A DNA stretch of 49,061 bases from Thermoanaerobaculia bacterium (lineage in GTDB: Bacteria > Acidobacteriota > Thermoanaerobaculia > JALWYX01). The notes under the pieces are model-generated. The model did no database searches. It was not told where the DNA came from and saw nothing but the letters and a program-made list of their open reading frames with translations. Both the position numbers and the translations under genes were made by a program. The stretch is taken from positions 1-49,061 of the forward strand of contig JALWYX010000048.1 in the NCBI GenBank assembly GCA_027078415.1. The letters are read 5' to 3'. This document shows, in pieces, positions 42,507-49,061 of the stretch (positions are counted from its first letter, which is position 1; every line of letters starts with the position of its first letter).

Positions 42507-44145
42507 TTTGTTCTCCTCCTTGATAAATTAGATCACGTATTCTACTTATTGCAAAGTGAATATCTACTCCACGAGCTTTAGCAAGCTCAGGAACGTTCAA
42601 CTGGCTAATAATGTCTTTAAAGTGTAATTTAACGATGTTTTCCAATTTTCTTCCGGAAAATCTAATTTCATGTTTGGCAAGGAATCTAATAACTGCCGCT
42701 ATAAATCTGAGTTGATCTTCGTCCACTATTTGAGTTAAACCTTCTACGTTTACAGAGTGCTTTCCCATTCTAAAGCTCTTTTTTGATTTAACTTTTACTT
42801 TGTTATCAAGCTCTTTTCCTAACCTTAGAGTACGATCTTTAAATTTAATCTCAACGTTGTTTTCAATTTTCTTTACACCCAGTTGTTCTAATGTTTTATT
42901 AACGAGGTACGCTTTGTATTCCTCCATAAGTATTACGTTGTCTGCTACGGAGAAGTAGTCACCGTTACCTCCTATCACTATAATTGCTGATACGCCTTTT
43001 CTGGGTAAACCTCTTACAATATCTAGAAGGGGTGTTATCGTGTGACGTTTTATTATCTTTCTCACTAAATCGTCTTTTATAAGTAAATTTGTAGCTGCAG
43101 TATCTTCATCTATAAGAAGTAGATCAGATTTTGCTTCTAATGCTTCTATTATTGACGCTGCTAAGCTGGTTGATCCTGAAGCGTTGTTAGTCCAGAAAGA
43201 ATCGGTCTTTTTAAACGGTACCTTCGATATAAAAGCGGATATGTCTGTTCCGTTTATAGCTCTACCATCTTCGCTTCTTACCTCTATAGCTTGTGGAGTT
43301 GTTACTACCATTCTTCCATCTTCAGGAATGTGGGGATAGACACCTGTAGCTATCGCGTCCAGAAGTGTTGTTTTTCCATGAAAACCATCTCCAGTTATAA
43401 CAGTTATGCCTTTGGGAATTCCCATACCTTTTAATTTTAAGCCGTTAGGAAGATCTATAGTGACCTCTAATTCCTTTGGAGACTCAAACGGTATGGCGTT
43501 TTTTAAAGGCTTAGATGAAACTCCGCTTTCTCTTGGCAAGATTGAACCGTTGGCTATAAAACTAACAAGCCCCAATCTTTCTAAGGTTCTTTGTATGTAA
43601 AACCAGTTAGATACGTGATCTATAAAATTTCTGGCTTCCTTATTAGGAAACTTAGGAAATTTGAGGAAAGATACGCTTCTAGGTAAAATCTTAGTTATTA
43701 TCTGAACCAATGGTTGAGGATGAATTTTTCTACCCATTGCCGGAAGTCCTATGCGAAACCTGAGAGTAAGCTTTTGGTGGGATAGGTGAACGTTGTTTCT
43801 CCATAAAATTTCTTGAGTTGCACCAGCTATAATTATTTTCCCGGAGTTACCTGTCCCCTTACCGACAGATGGTGTAGTAACTTTCTTAAATAATCTATTT
43901 ATAAAATCTTCAAGTGCAAGCAGTTTCTCAGGTGAATCCCAAAGATCCAAAGGGTAGTTTAATAACGAATAATCTACTGTTATCTCTACTATACTAGCTG
44001 GTGCGAAAGGATCTGATTGTATATGATGGAAGTTTAGAGTAACCCCGTTGCTATAACTCCAACTCCCCTTAATTTTTATGTAGTTTTTGTATCCTTTCCC
44101 CTCTAGATATTTTACTTTTTCAACTAGGCTCTCTACACTTCGCAC
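42496..44145 (-). CDS. ABC-class ATPase, COG3044 type, function unknown
   Basis: The 549-residue protein matches the COG3044 (predicted ATPase of the ABC class) arrangement. An N-terminal domain of about 240 residues holds SDPFAPASIVEI, IIIAGATQEIL and RIGLPAMGRKI. It is followed by a Walker A-like VITGDGFHGKTTLLDAIATG near 250, SGSTSLAASIIEALE, a Walker B LLLIDEDTAATNLLIKD near 345, VIGGNGDYFSVAD and a C-terminal helical part. It has no membrane segments, so it is not a transporter pump. The role of this family is not established to my knowledge. It sits between pncA (26-bp overlap) and the dehydratase gene (11-bp overlap), so a link to NAD or cofactor metabolism is inferred. Confidence 0.85.
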   Translation of the reverse strand: MRSVESLVEKVKYLEGKGYKNYIKIKGSWSYSNGVTLNFHHIQSDPFAPASIVEITVDYSLLNYPLDLWDSPEKLLALEDFINRLFKKVTTPSVGKGTGNSGKIIIAGATQEILWRNNVHLSHQKLTLRFRIGLPAMGRKIHPQPLVQIITKILPRSVSFLKFPKFPNKEARNFIDHVSNWFYIQRTLERLGLVSFIANGSILPRESGVSSKPLKNAIPFESPKELEVTIDLPNGLKLKGMGIPKGITVITGDGFHGKTTLLDAIATGVYPHIPEDGRMVVTTPQAIEVRSEDGRAINGTDISAFISKVPFKKTDSFWTNNASGSTSLAASIIEALEAKSDLLLIDEDTAATNLLIKDDLVRKIIKRHTITPLLDIVRGLPRKGVSAIIVIGGNGDYFSVADNVILMEEYKAYLVNKTLEQLGVKKIENNVEIKFKDRTLRLGKELDNKVKVKSKKSFRMGKHSVNVEGLTQIVDEDQLRFIAAVIRFLAKHEIRFSGRKLENIVKLHFKDIISQLNVPELAKARGVDIHFAISRIRDLIYQGGEQNES

Positions 44146-44761
44146 TGTTTTTGATATCCTCTGAACTTACAAATATCGCTCCTTTTTCTTTCATCTCAGC
44201 TACAGCCTTTTCTATATCTCCAGGATTTAGATCTATACCTTTTATTCCATCACTTATTACGTACACGTTGTATCCTAGCTCAAGTCCATCTAGAACCGTG
44301 TATTTGACACAGTAATCTGTTGCTAAGCCTGCTACGTAGATTGTTTTTACACCTTTTTCTTTGAGGAAATCATCTAGGCCTGTAGCTCTTTTGCGCAAAT
44401 TATCAAAAAAGCCGCTGTAGCTGTCTATATTGGGATCGGTTCCTTTATAGATAATTTTATCTATCTTGTCACTTTTTAACTCTGGATGAAATTCTGCTCC
44501 AGGAGTACCCTGGACACAATGAACCGGCCAAAGTACCTGTTCTACACCGTCTATATATACTATCTCTCCCACTTTTTTATTAGGGTGATTGATTGCAAAA
44601 CTTTTATGATCTCTAGGATGCCAGTCTTTTGTTGCTACCTTTAGGTTGAAGCAATGTATTATTTCATTTACTATAGGTACTATCTTATCGCCTTCAGGTA
44701 CAGGTAAGGCACCTCCAGGACAAAAATCTATTTGAATATCTACAAGAACTAAAGCCTCCAT
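44120..44761 (-). CDS. pncA: Nicotinamidase
   Basis: PncA hydrolyses nicotinamide to nicotinate for NAD salvage. I place the start at ATG 44761 (213 residues), with GGAGG nine bases upstream; a TTG at 44797 would add twelve residues. The isochorismatase-fold triad fits: Asp8 in LVLVDIQIDFCPGG, Lys in IYKGTDPNIDSYSGF and Cys in VAGLATDYCVKYT. Metal-binding ATKDWHPRDHKSF is present. The ATG is one base after the nadE stop and the 3' end overlaps the ABC-class ATPase gene by 26 bp. Confidence 0.94.
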   Translation of the reverse strand: MEALVLVDIQIDFCPGGALPVPEGDKIVPIVNEIIHCFNLKVATKDWHPRDHKSFAINHPNKKVGEIVYIDGVEQVLWPVHCVQGTPGAEFHPELKSDKIDKIIYKGTDPNIDSYSGFFDNLRKRATGLDDFLKEKGVKTIYVAGLATDYCVKYTVLDGLELGYNVYVISDGIKGIDLNPGDIEKAVAEMKEKGAIFVSSEDIKNSAKCREPS

Positions 44762-44762
44762 T

Positions 44763-46691
44763 TTATTTATCCTCCATCTTGGATATAAAGTAGTCAAATC
44801 CTCCTGAAAGTATAGGAAATCTGAAAAAACTTCTGGGATCTACATTGTCCATTTCTATGTGAAAAGAAGGTGCTAATCTTTCTCTCTTCCACTGACTCTT
44901 AGACATTTTGGAGAAAAATTTTTCTATCCAACCTATTATTGTAGAATCATCATATTGCGGAAATCTCTCTTTTATTTCTCTAAATATTTCAGGGGGTGTC
45001 TCTTTGAAGCTTACTACTCTTAACATAATGAAATCCAATATTTCGTATGGCATAAGATCTTCTTCATCTGTCTGCTTTAGTTCTTTAGGTCGTAGTTCTG
45101 CTGAAGGGGTTAAAGAGTTTACCCATTTAAGCTCTGGAATTGGACCTATATCCTTCGGCCCTTTTTTTTCCATCCATCTTAACCATCTTAAAATAAAAGT
45201 TTTTCTCACACCGGCTATCGGAGCGATAGAACCTGAAGTATCTCCATCCATAGTAGCGTACCCTAATATAGATTCCGATTTGTTGCTCGTTGTTATAAGT
45301 AAACAGTTCTTGAGATTAGCTATAAGCCAAACAGAAGGTACTCTAGAACGAGCCTGCACGTTCTGTAAAGCTATATCCGCATTTTCCCACGATATCTTCT
45401 CCCCTATAGTTTGTTCTACAAGCTTTATGTAATCTTCTACTATATTGTCTATATCTAACAGATAAAAAGTAGCACCTATAGCGTTAGATATCTCCTTAGC
45501 AGCCTTTAGAGTCTCCGGCGAATTGTTACGAGTTCTTTGATACACACAAGTTAATAATTTTTTCATGGTCGATTTCTCATCTTCAGCTTCCAATCCTACT
45601 CTCTGGAGAAAACTATCCGCGGTAAGTTGCGCAAAACCGTAACGAACCATCGTATACACTAAAACGGCAGAGGTAGTGGAATCTGCTCCTCCACTTAGTG
45701 ATACAACGAACCCTTTACTTTTACTTTTAGTTAAATAATCAAAAAGTGCTAAAGAAGCACTTTGTACGAATTCTTCCTCTGGAGAATTGGACGGAGAATC
45801 TACAGATCTGCTAATAGCTTCTTTGCTATCGTTGAGGTGCGCTTTGAAAGAAAAGATTTTATGTTGAGATGGTAGGTAGCTGCCGGAGAAAGCTCTTTTA
45901 CTTTTTAATCTATCTATATCTATGGTAGAGGTAGCTATCTCAACCTCTTTGAAAGAGAAAGGTGGTATGTAGGAATAGATTTCACCACCTGCGGCTATTA
46001 AGGAATAGCCGTCATATATAGTTTTTCCGTTCTCGTTGCCTAGCAGATTGGAATGGAGAAATATAGCTTGTAATGCCCGTGATCCTTCCCTTATTATATT
46101 TTCTCTTGTTTTGTATTTTCCTATACTAAAATGGCTAGCAGCGGGTGCAAATACTATATCTACACCGCTACCTGCATAATTGCACGCTTTGCGCTTCGGA
46201 CTCCAACTGTCTTCACATATCTCACATCCTATACGTATATCTCCTATCTCGACTACTATATCTCCTATAGGTATACCTTTATAGTTACTTGATTCTCCGA
46301 CGTTCCAACTTTTAAACCACCGTTTTTCGTAATGTATACCATCGGAAGGCAAATATATTTTGGGAAAGATGGCAATTACTTTACCTCTGTGTAGTAAAGA
46401 ATAGCAATTAAACAAAGAACTGTTTAAAACAAGAGGATGCCCTATCCCTACTACAAGATTGTCGGAGTAACTAGCTATATCTTCTAATATTTCCCATGCA
46501 CTTTTAACCAACGATATCGATAAAAAATAATCTTCACATCCGTAGCTTGTTACAGTTAATTCTGGAAGAGCAAGAACACTTGCATCCTTATCTTTAGCCT
46601 TTTTTATAGCTGATAAAATTTTGCTTCTGTTCTCTTTTAACGCTAAGGGAGTTAGATTAAGAGAAGCAACTGCTACTTTTATTCTTCTCAT
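44763..46691 (-). CDS. nadE: Glutamine-dependent NAD+ synthetase
   Basis: NadE turns nicotinate adenine dinucleotide into NAD using glutamine-derived ammonia. The 642-residue protein has an N-terminal nitrilase-type glutaminase with the triad Glu44 (ALPELTVTSYG), Lys111 (FPKIYLPSDG) and Cys159 (CEICEDSW). A synthetase domain from about residue 300 follows, with the P-loop VSLSGGADSTTSAVL near 330, NVQARSRVPSVWLIAN and SNKSESILGYATMDGDTSG. The length fits the two-domain form. It overlaps pncB by 4 bp (ATGA, 46688-46691). Confidence 0.96.
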   Translation of the reverse strand: MRRIKVAVASLNLTPLALKENRSKILSAIKKAKDKDASVLALPELTVTSYGCEDYFLSISLVKSAWEILEDIASYSDNLVVGIGHPLVLNSSLFNCYSLLHRGKVIAIFPKIYLPSDGIHYEKRWFKSWNVGESSNYKGIPIGDIVVEIGDIRIGCEICEDSWSPKRKACNYAGSGVDIVFAPAASHFSIGKYKTRENIIREGSRALQAIFLHSNLLGNENGKTIYDGYSLIAAGGEIYSYIPPFSFKEVEIATSTIDIDRLKSKRAFSGSYLPSQHKIFSFKAHLNDSKEAISRSVDSPSNSPEEEFVQSASLALFDYLTKSKSKGFVVSLSGGADSTTSAVLVYTMVRYGFAQLTADSFLQRVGLEAEDEKSTMKKLLTCVYQRTRNNSPETLKAAKEISNAIGATFYLLDIDNIVEDYIKLVEQTIGEKISWENADIALQNVQARSRVPSVWLIANLKNCLLITTSNKSESILGYATMDGDTSGSIAPIAGVRKTFILRWLRWMEKKGPKDIGPIPELKWVNSLTPSAELRPKELKQTDEEDLMPYEILDFIMLRVVSFKETPPEIFREIKERFPQYDDSTIIGWIEKFFSKMSKSQWKRERLAPSFHIEMDNVDPRSFFRFPILSGGFDYFISKMEDK

Positions 46692-48142
46692 ATTTTATTA
46701 ATTAAGCTGGTTGTCTTAAGGAACAGATGTTTATCTAGCATAACAGGTATCTTGGAAGGGTTGCTTAATTTCTTACACTCATCAGGGATAGATTTAAGTG
46801 CGTTATTAACGTTCTCTTTTGCCCTTTCTATGTTTGATTCGGTAATTATTTTACCTTTTTCTACAACTTTGCTTAAAAGATAACGATAACTATCATATTC
46901 TAGCAAAATTTTATTACCTTCTAAGGTTACTATCTTTTCTTCCTCGTGATCAACGTCTACTATTACATCTCCTATCACTTGTCCTTTGTTGTAAAGTCTT
47001 TTTATGTTTTGTCTTCCAGGCAATGTTATTTTCTCAGGAGAATTGGATTTTTTTATTTTATCAACCCATCGTCCATCTTCTTTTATAGCTGATAGTTTGT
47101 AAACCATTTGTAAGGCACATTCTCCTCCACCTGTTAATAGTTTTGTTCCAACTCCGTAGGCGTCTATAGGAGCTTGTTGGGATTCTAACTCTTCTATTCT
47201 GTATTCATCTAAATCTCCAGAGACAAAAATCTTAACTTCTTCCAATCCAGCCTCATCCAAATGAGTCCTTGCATACCTAGAAAGGTGGAGGAGATCACCT
47301 GAGTCTAGTCTAATTCCTACAGTAGTAATACCTTCCCTTATAAGCTTTTTTGCGGTTTTTATAGCTTCTTTTACCCCCTGATAAGTATCGTACGTATCTA
47401 CTAGAAATATAGTATTGCCAGGCATAGCTTTAGCGAACTTATAGAACGCTTCTTCCTCGTTTCTAAAACTCATTACCCAACTGTGAGCTTGTGTTCCCTT
47501 TACTGGTATAGAAAGTAAGTAACCTGCCAAAGTATTGGAGGTTGCATCACACCCACCTATATACGCGGCTCTACTCGCAGTTACAGATCCATCTATTCCT
47601 TGTGCTCTTCGCATACCAAAATCTAAAACAGTTTTGCCTCTCGCTGCTAATTTTACACGCGTTGCTTTAGTGGCTATTAAAGAAGAGAAGGAGATGTAGT
47701 TTATTGCTATTGTTTCTAACATTTGCGCTATCGCAAGAGGAGCTTCTACTCTGAGAATAGGTTCTCCAGAGGTTGCTATGTTACCTTCTTCCAAAGAAAA
47801 AATATCTATTTCGTTTGGAGTTAACTCTTCTAAATAGTAAAGGAAACGCGAGGGGAAAAACTTTTTTCCTCTCGAGTCTTTAATGGAATCTAAATACTCC
47901 AACGACTTTGTACTGAAATGTAAGTTAGTAGCTACTTTTAGAAACGGTTCTATGCCACATACAACAAAGTAAGAATTACCAAAGGGAACTTTTCTGGCAA
48001 ATAGAGAAAAAGTAGCTCTCTTCTCACTTACCCCGTTAAACCAATAACCGTATGCCATTGCTATCTCATAAAAGTCTGTTACAATTCCCCAGTCTATATT
48101 GTAAACTAAGAGTGGATACAGGTCATGGATGATGTTCTGCAT
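46688..48142 (-). CDS. pncB: Nicotinate phosphoribosyltransferase
   Basis: The enzyme makes nicotinate mononucleotide from nicotinate and PRPP, the step after PncA. The 484-residue protein has VTDFYEIAMAYGYWFNG near the N-terminus, DFGMRRAQGIDGSVTASRAA, GTQAHSWVMSF with the catalytic His, FLVDTYDTYQGVKEAI, IRLDSGDLLHLSR, FVSGDLDEYRI and the phosphate loop VGTKLLTGGGECALQMVYKL. All fit the NAPRTase family. It leads the minus-strand cofactor/glycogen operon. Its ATG at 48142 lies inside the 5' coding end of the divergent kinase. Confidence 0.95.
   Translation of the reverse strand: MQNIIHDLYPLLVYNIDWGIVTDFYEIAMAYGYWFNGVSEKRATFSLFARKVPFGNSYFVVCGIEPFLKVATNLHFSTKSLEYLDSIKDSRGKKFFPSRFLYYLEELTPNEIDIFSLEEGNIATSGEPILRVEAPLAIAQMLETIAINYISFSSLIATKATRVKLAARGKTVLDFGMRRAQGIDGSVTASRAAYIGGCDATSNTLAGYLLSIPVKGTQAHSWVMSFRNEEEAFYKFAKAMPGNTIFLVDTYDTYQGVKEAIKTAKKLIREGITTVGIRLDSGDLLHLSRYARTHLDEAGLEEVKIFVSGDLDEYRIEELESQQAPIDAYGVGTKLLTGGGECALQMVYKLSAIKEDGRWVDKIKKSNSPEKITLPGRQNIKRLYNKGQVIGDVIVDVDHEEEKIVTLEGNKILLEYDSYRYLLSKVVEKGKIITESNIERAKENVNNALKSIPDECKKLSNPSKIPVMLDKHLFLKTTSLINKI
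48079..48107 (+). promoter_or_regulatory. Putative promoter of the histidine-kinase gene
   Basis: TTACAA at 48079-48084 and TAAACT at 48102-48107 are 17 bp apart and would start transcription a dozen bases before the ATG at 48125. The element lies within the pncB coding sequence. This is a weak consensus match. Confidence 0.25.
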
Positions 48143-49061
48143 GACTTAATAAATATTTTAAAGATTCCTGTTGTTGTATCAACAGTGGAAGGAAAAATTG
48201 TTCTTTATAATCGAGCTGCTTTTTTAGAAATGTTAGAAGAAGGTAGAATTTCCAATATTTTTGACTTGGAGAAAATATCTCTTAAATCTCTGGATTTTAA
48301 AACTTTTATAAATCAAGGGTATGAATATTTTGAAACTGGATATGCTCAAATGGTAGATGTAAAGCTGAATGAAAAACTAATACTGTGGATATTCTTTCCT
48401 CATAGGGAGTTTCCTCTTCAATCGTATTGGGGTAGGGAAGAGTATGAATCTTCTATCTCCTATGTTAGGCATGAAATAAGAAACGCTTTAAATAGTATCC
48501 AAACCTACGCTTTTCTTTTGCAATCTCGATCAAACGTTGTAAATGAGAAGATCGAAGATGTTGCATCTGCAATTTTAAGAAACTGTAAGAGAATGGGTTC
48601 CATATTAAAAGAGTTAAATTGTTTCTCTTCAAAAAATTATGAAGGTGAAGGTGGAGTTGTTCTTGTGAGTTTTGTAAAAGACCTGGTAGAAATGTTTAGG
48701 TTACAATATCCGTATGTAGCTATCCTCTTTGAGTGTGAAAAAATGGACAATTCGCGCTTTGTAAAAGTTGAAGGTGACGACGATACCATTTACCATATCC
48801 TCTATAACGTTATCTTAAACGCTGTAGAGGCTGTTTTAGAAAGAGAAAAACCTTTGGTGAAAGTTGTATGTCTTCCTAACGATGATAATAGTGTTAAGGT
48901 TGTAGTTGTAGATAACGGTCCTGGAATACCTGAAGATATTATCCCTAAGCTGGGGTATGCTAGGGTTTCTTCTAAGGGTAAAGATAGAGGAATGGGAATG
49001 AGAATAGTGAAACGTTATCTAGATAAAATAAATGGTTTTTTTGTAATTGATTCTGAGAGAG
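48125..49061 (+). CDS. Sensor histidine kinase (3' end cut by window)
   Basis: Translation from ATG 48125 stays open to the window end (312 codons). The first 90 residues resemble a PAS fold (LKIPVVVSTVEGKIVLYNRA at the start). A phospho-acceptor H box follows, YVRHEIRNALNSIQTYAFLL with His116, then the ATPase domain: N box YNVILNAVEAVLEREKP, G1 VVVDNGPGIPEDIIPK and G2 SKGKDRGMGMRIVKRYLDK. There is no membrane segment, so it is a cytosolic kinase, NtrB-like in layout. The start overlaps that of pncB by 18 bp on the opposite strand. The partner response regulator would lie beyond the window. Confidence 0.88.
   Translation, partial: MDDVLHDLINILKIPVVVSTVEGKIVLYNRAAFLEMLEEGRISNIFDLEKISLKSLDFKTFINQGYEYFETGYAQMVDVKLNEKLILWIFFPHREFPLQSYWGREEYESSISYVRHEIRNALNSIQTYAFLLQSRSNVVNEKIEDVASAILRNCKRMGSILKELNCFSSKNYEGEGGVVLVSFVKDLVEMFRLQYPYVAILFECEKMDNSRFVKVEGDDDTIYHILYNVILNAVEAVLEREKPLVKVVCLPNDDNSVKVVVVDNGPGIPEDIIPKLGYARVSSKGKDRGMGMRIVKRYLDKINGFFVIDSER
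48155..48182 (-). promoter_or_regulatory. Putative promoter of the pncB operon
   Basis: On the minus strand, TTGATA (48182-48177) and TAAAAT (48160-48155) are 16 bp apart. Transcription would begin a few bases before the pncB ATG at 48142, inside the kinase coding sequence. There is only a weak ribosome site, so near-leaderless initiation is possible. Confidence 0.4.

Overview
The window looks like chromosome from a low-GC (roughly 35-40 % by eye), Gram-negative, probably rod-shaped bacterium. An outer membrane is supported by a Kdo-activation gene (kdsB), a WaaP/Kdo-kinase-like protein, a LolA-fold periplasmic protein, a lipobox lipoprotein and a small beta-barrel-like protein. Rod shape is supported by mreBCD-mrdA-rodA. 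Arg and Ile codons are dominated by AGA and ATA. This, with an archaeal-type phosphoglycerate mutase and the lack of close resemblance to textbook organisms, suggests a deep-branching or uncultivated lineage, possibly thermophilic; I cannot name the phylum. I see no rRNA, tRNA, CRISPR array, transposase, integrase or prophage genes.

Layout. (1) 1-1457, plus strand: two tandem paralogous secreted proteins of unknown family, separated by a 307-bp gap that holds a very cysteine-rich micro-ORF. (2) 1655-8262, minus strand: a degenerate PgeF/laccase-domain protein, a TPR + double cNMP-binding protein, an AmpG-like permease, purA and a YihY-family membrane protein. (3) 8555-29205, plus strand: about 20.6 kb of tightly packed, mostly overlapping genes that read as one superoperon. 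It runs from a LolA-like protein and apgM, through a glycan-assembly block (four glycosyltransferase polypeptides, one of them a GT2-GT4 fusion, a degenerate methyltransferase, a membrane-anchored unknown, an ATP-grasp ligase), a CDF metal exporter and a FecR-domain protein, into the elongasome (mreB, mreC, mreD, PBP2, rodA), RNase G and a lipopolysaccharide-type kinase. (4) 29189-33220: a secreted unknown (minus), then kdsB, a polyprenyl diphosphate synthase and a squalene/phytoene synthase (plus), then ogt (minus). (5) 33498-36783: a lipoprotein (plus), a coiled-coil protein with an EF-hand-like loop and an L,D-transpeptidase-like C-terminus (minus), and a short-chain dehydrogenase (minus). 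(6) 36885-39518, plus: histidine ammonia-lyase, a beta-barrel-like protein and an exported alpha/beta hydrolase. (7) 39484-48142, minus: an NAD-salvage set (pncB, nadE, pncA), an ABC-class ATPase of the COG3044 type, a pterin-carbinolamine dehydratase and glgC-glgA, all overlapping or a few bases apart. (8) 48125-end, plus: a truncated histidine kinase whose 5' end overlaps that of divergent pncB.

How the genes work together. The large plus-strand block couples surface-glycan synthesis to lateral cell-wall growth. Genes at 28459 and 30081-32744 add LPS-core and isoprenoid functions. The minus-strand block from 48142 down to 39484 joins NAD salvage to glycogen synthesis, so redox-cofactor recycling and carbon storage may share a transcript, possibly under influence of the divergent sensor kinase. 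The least explained parts are the Cys-rich micro-ORF, the glycan block with its ATP-grasp enzyme, the COG3044 ATPase in the NAD operon, and the unusual EF-hand/transpeptidase-like protein. All functions are inferred from motifs read by eye.
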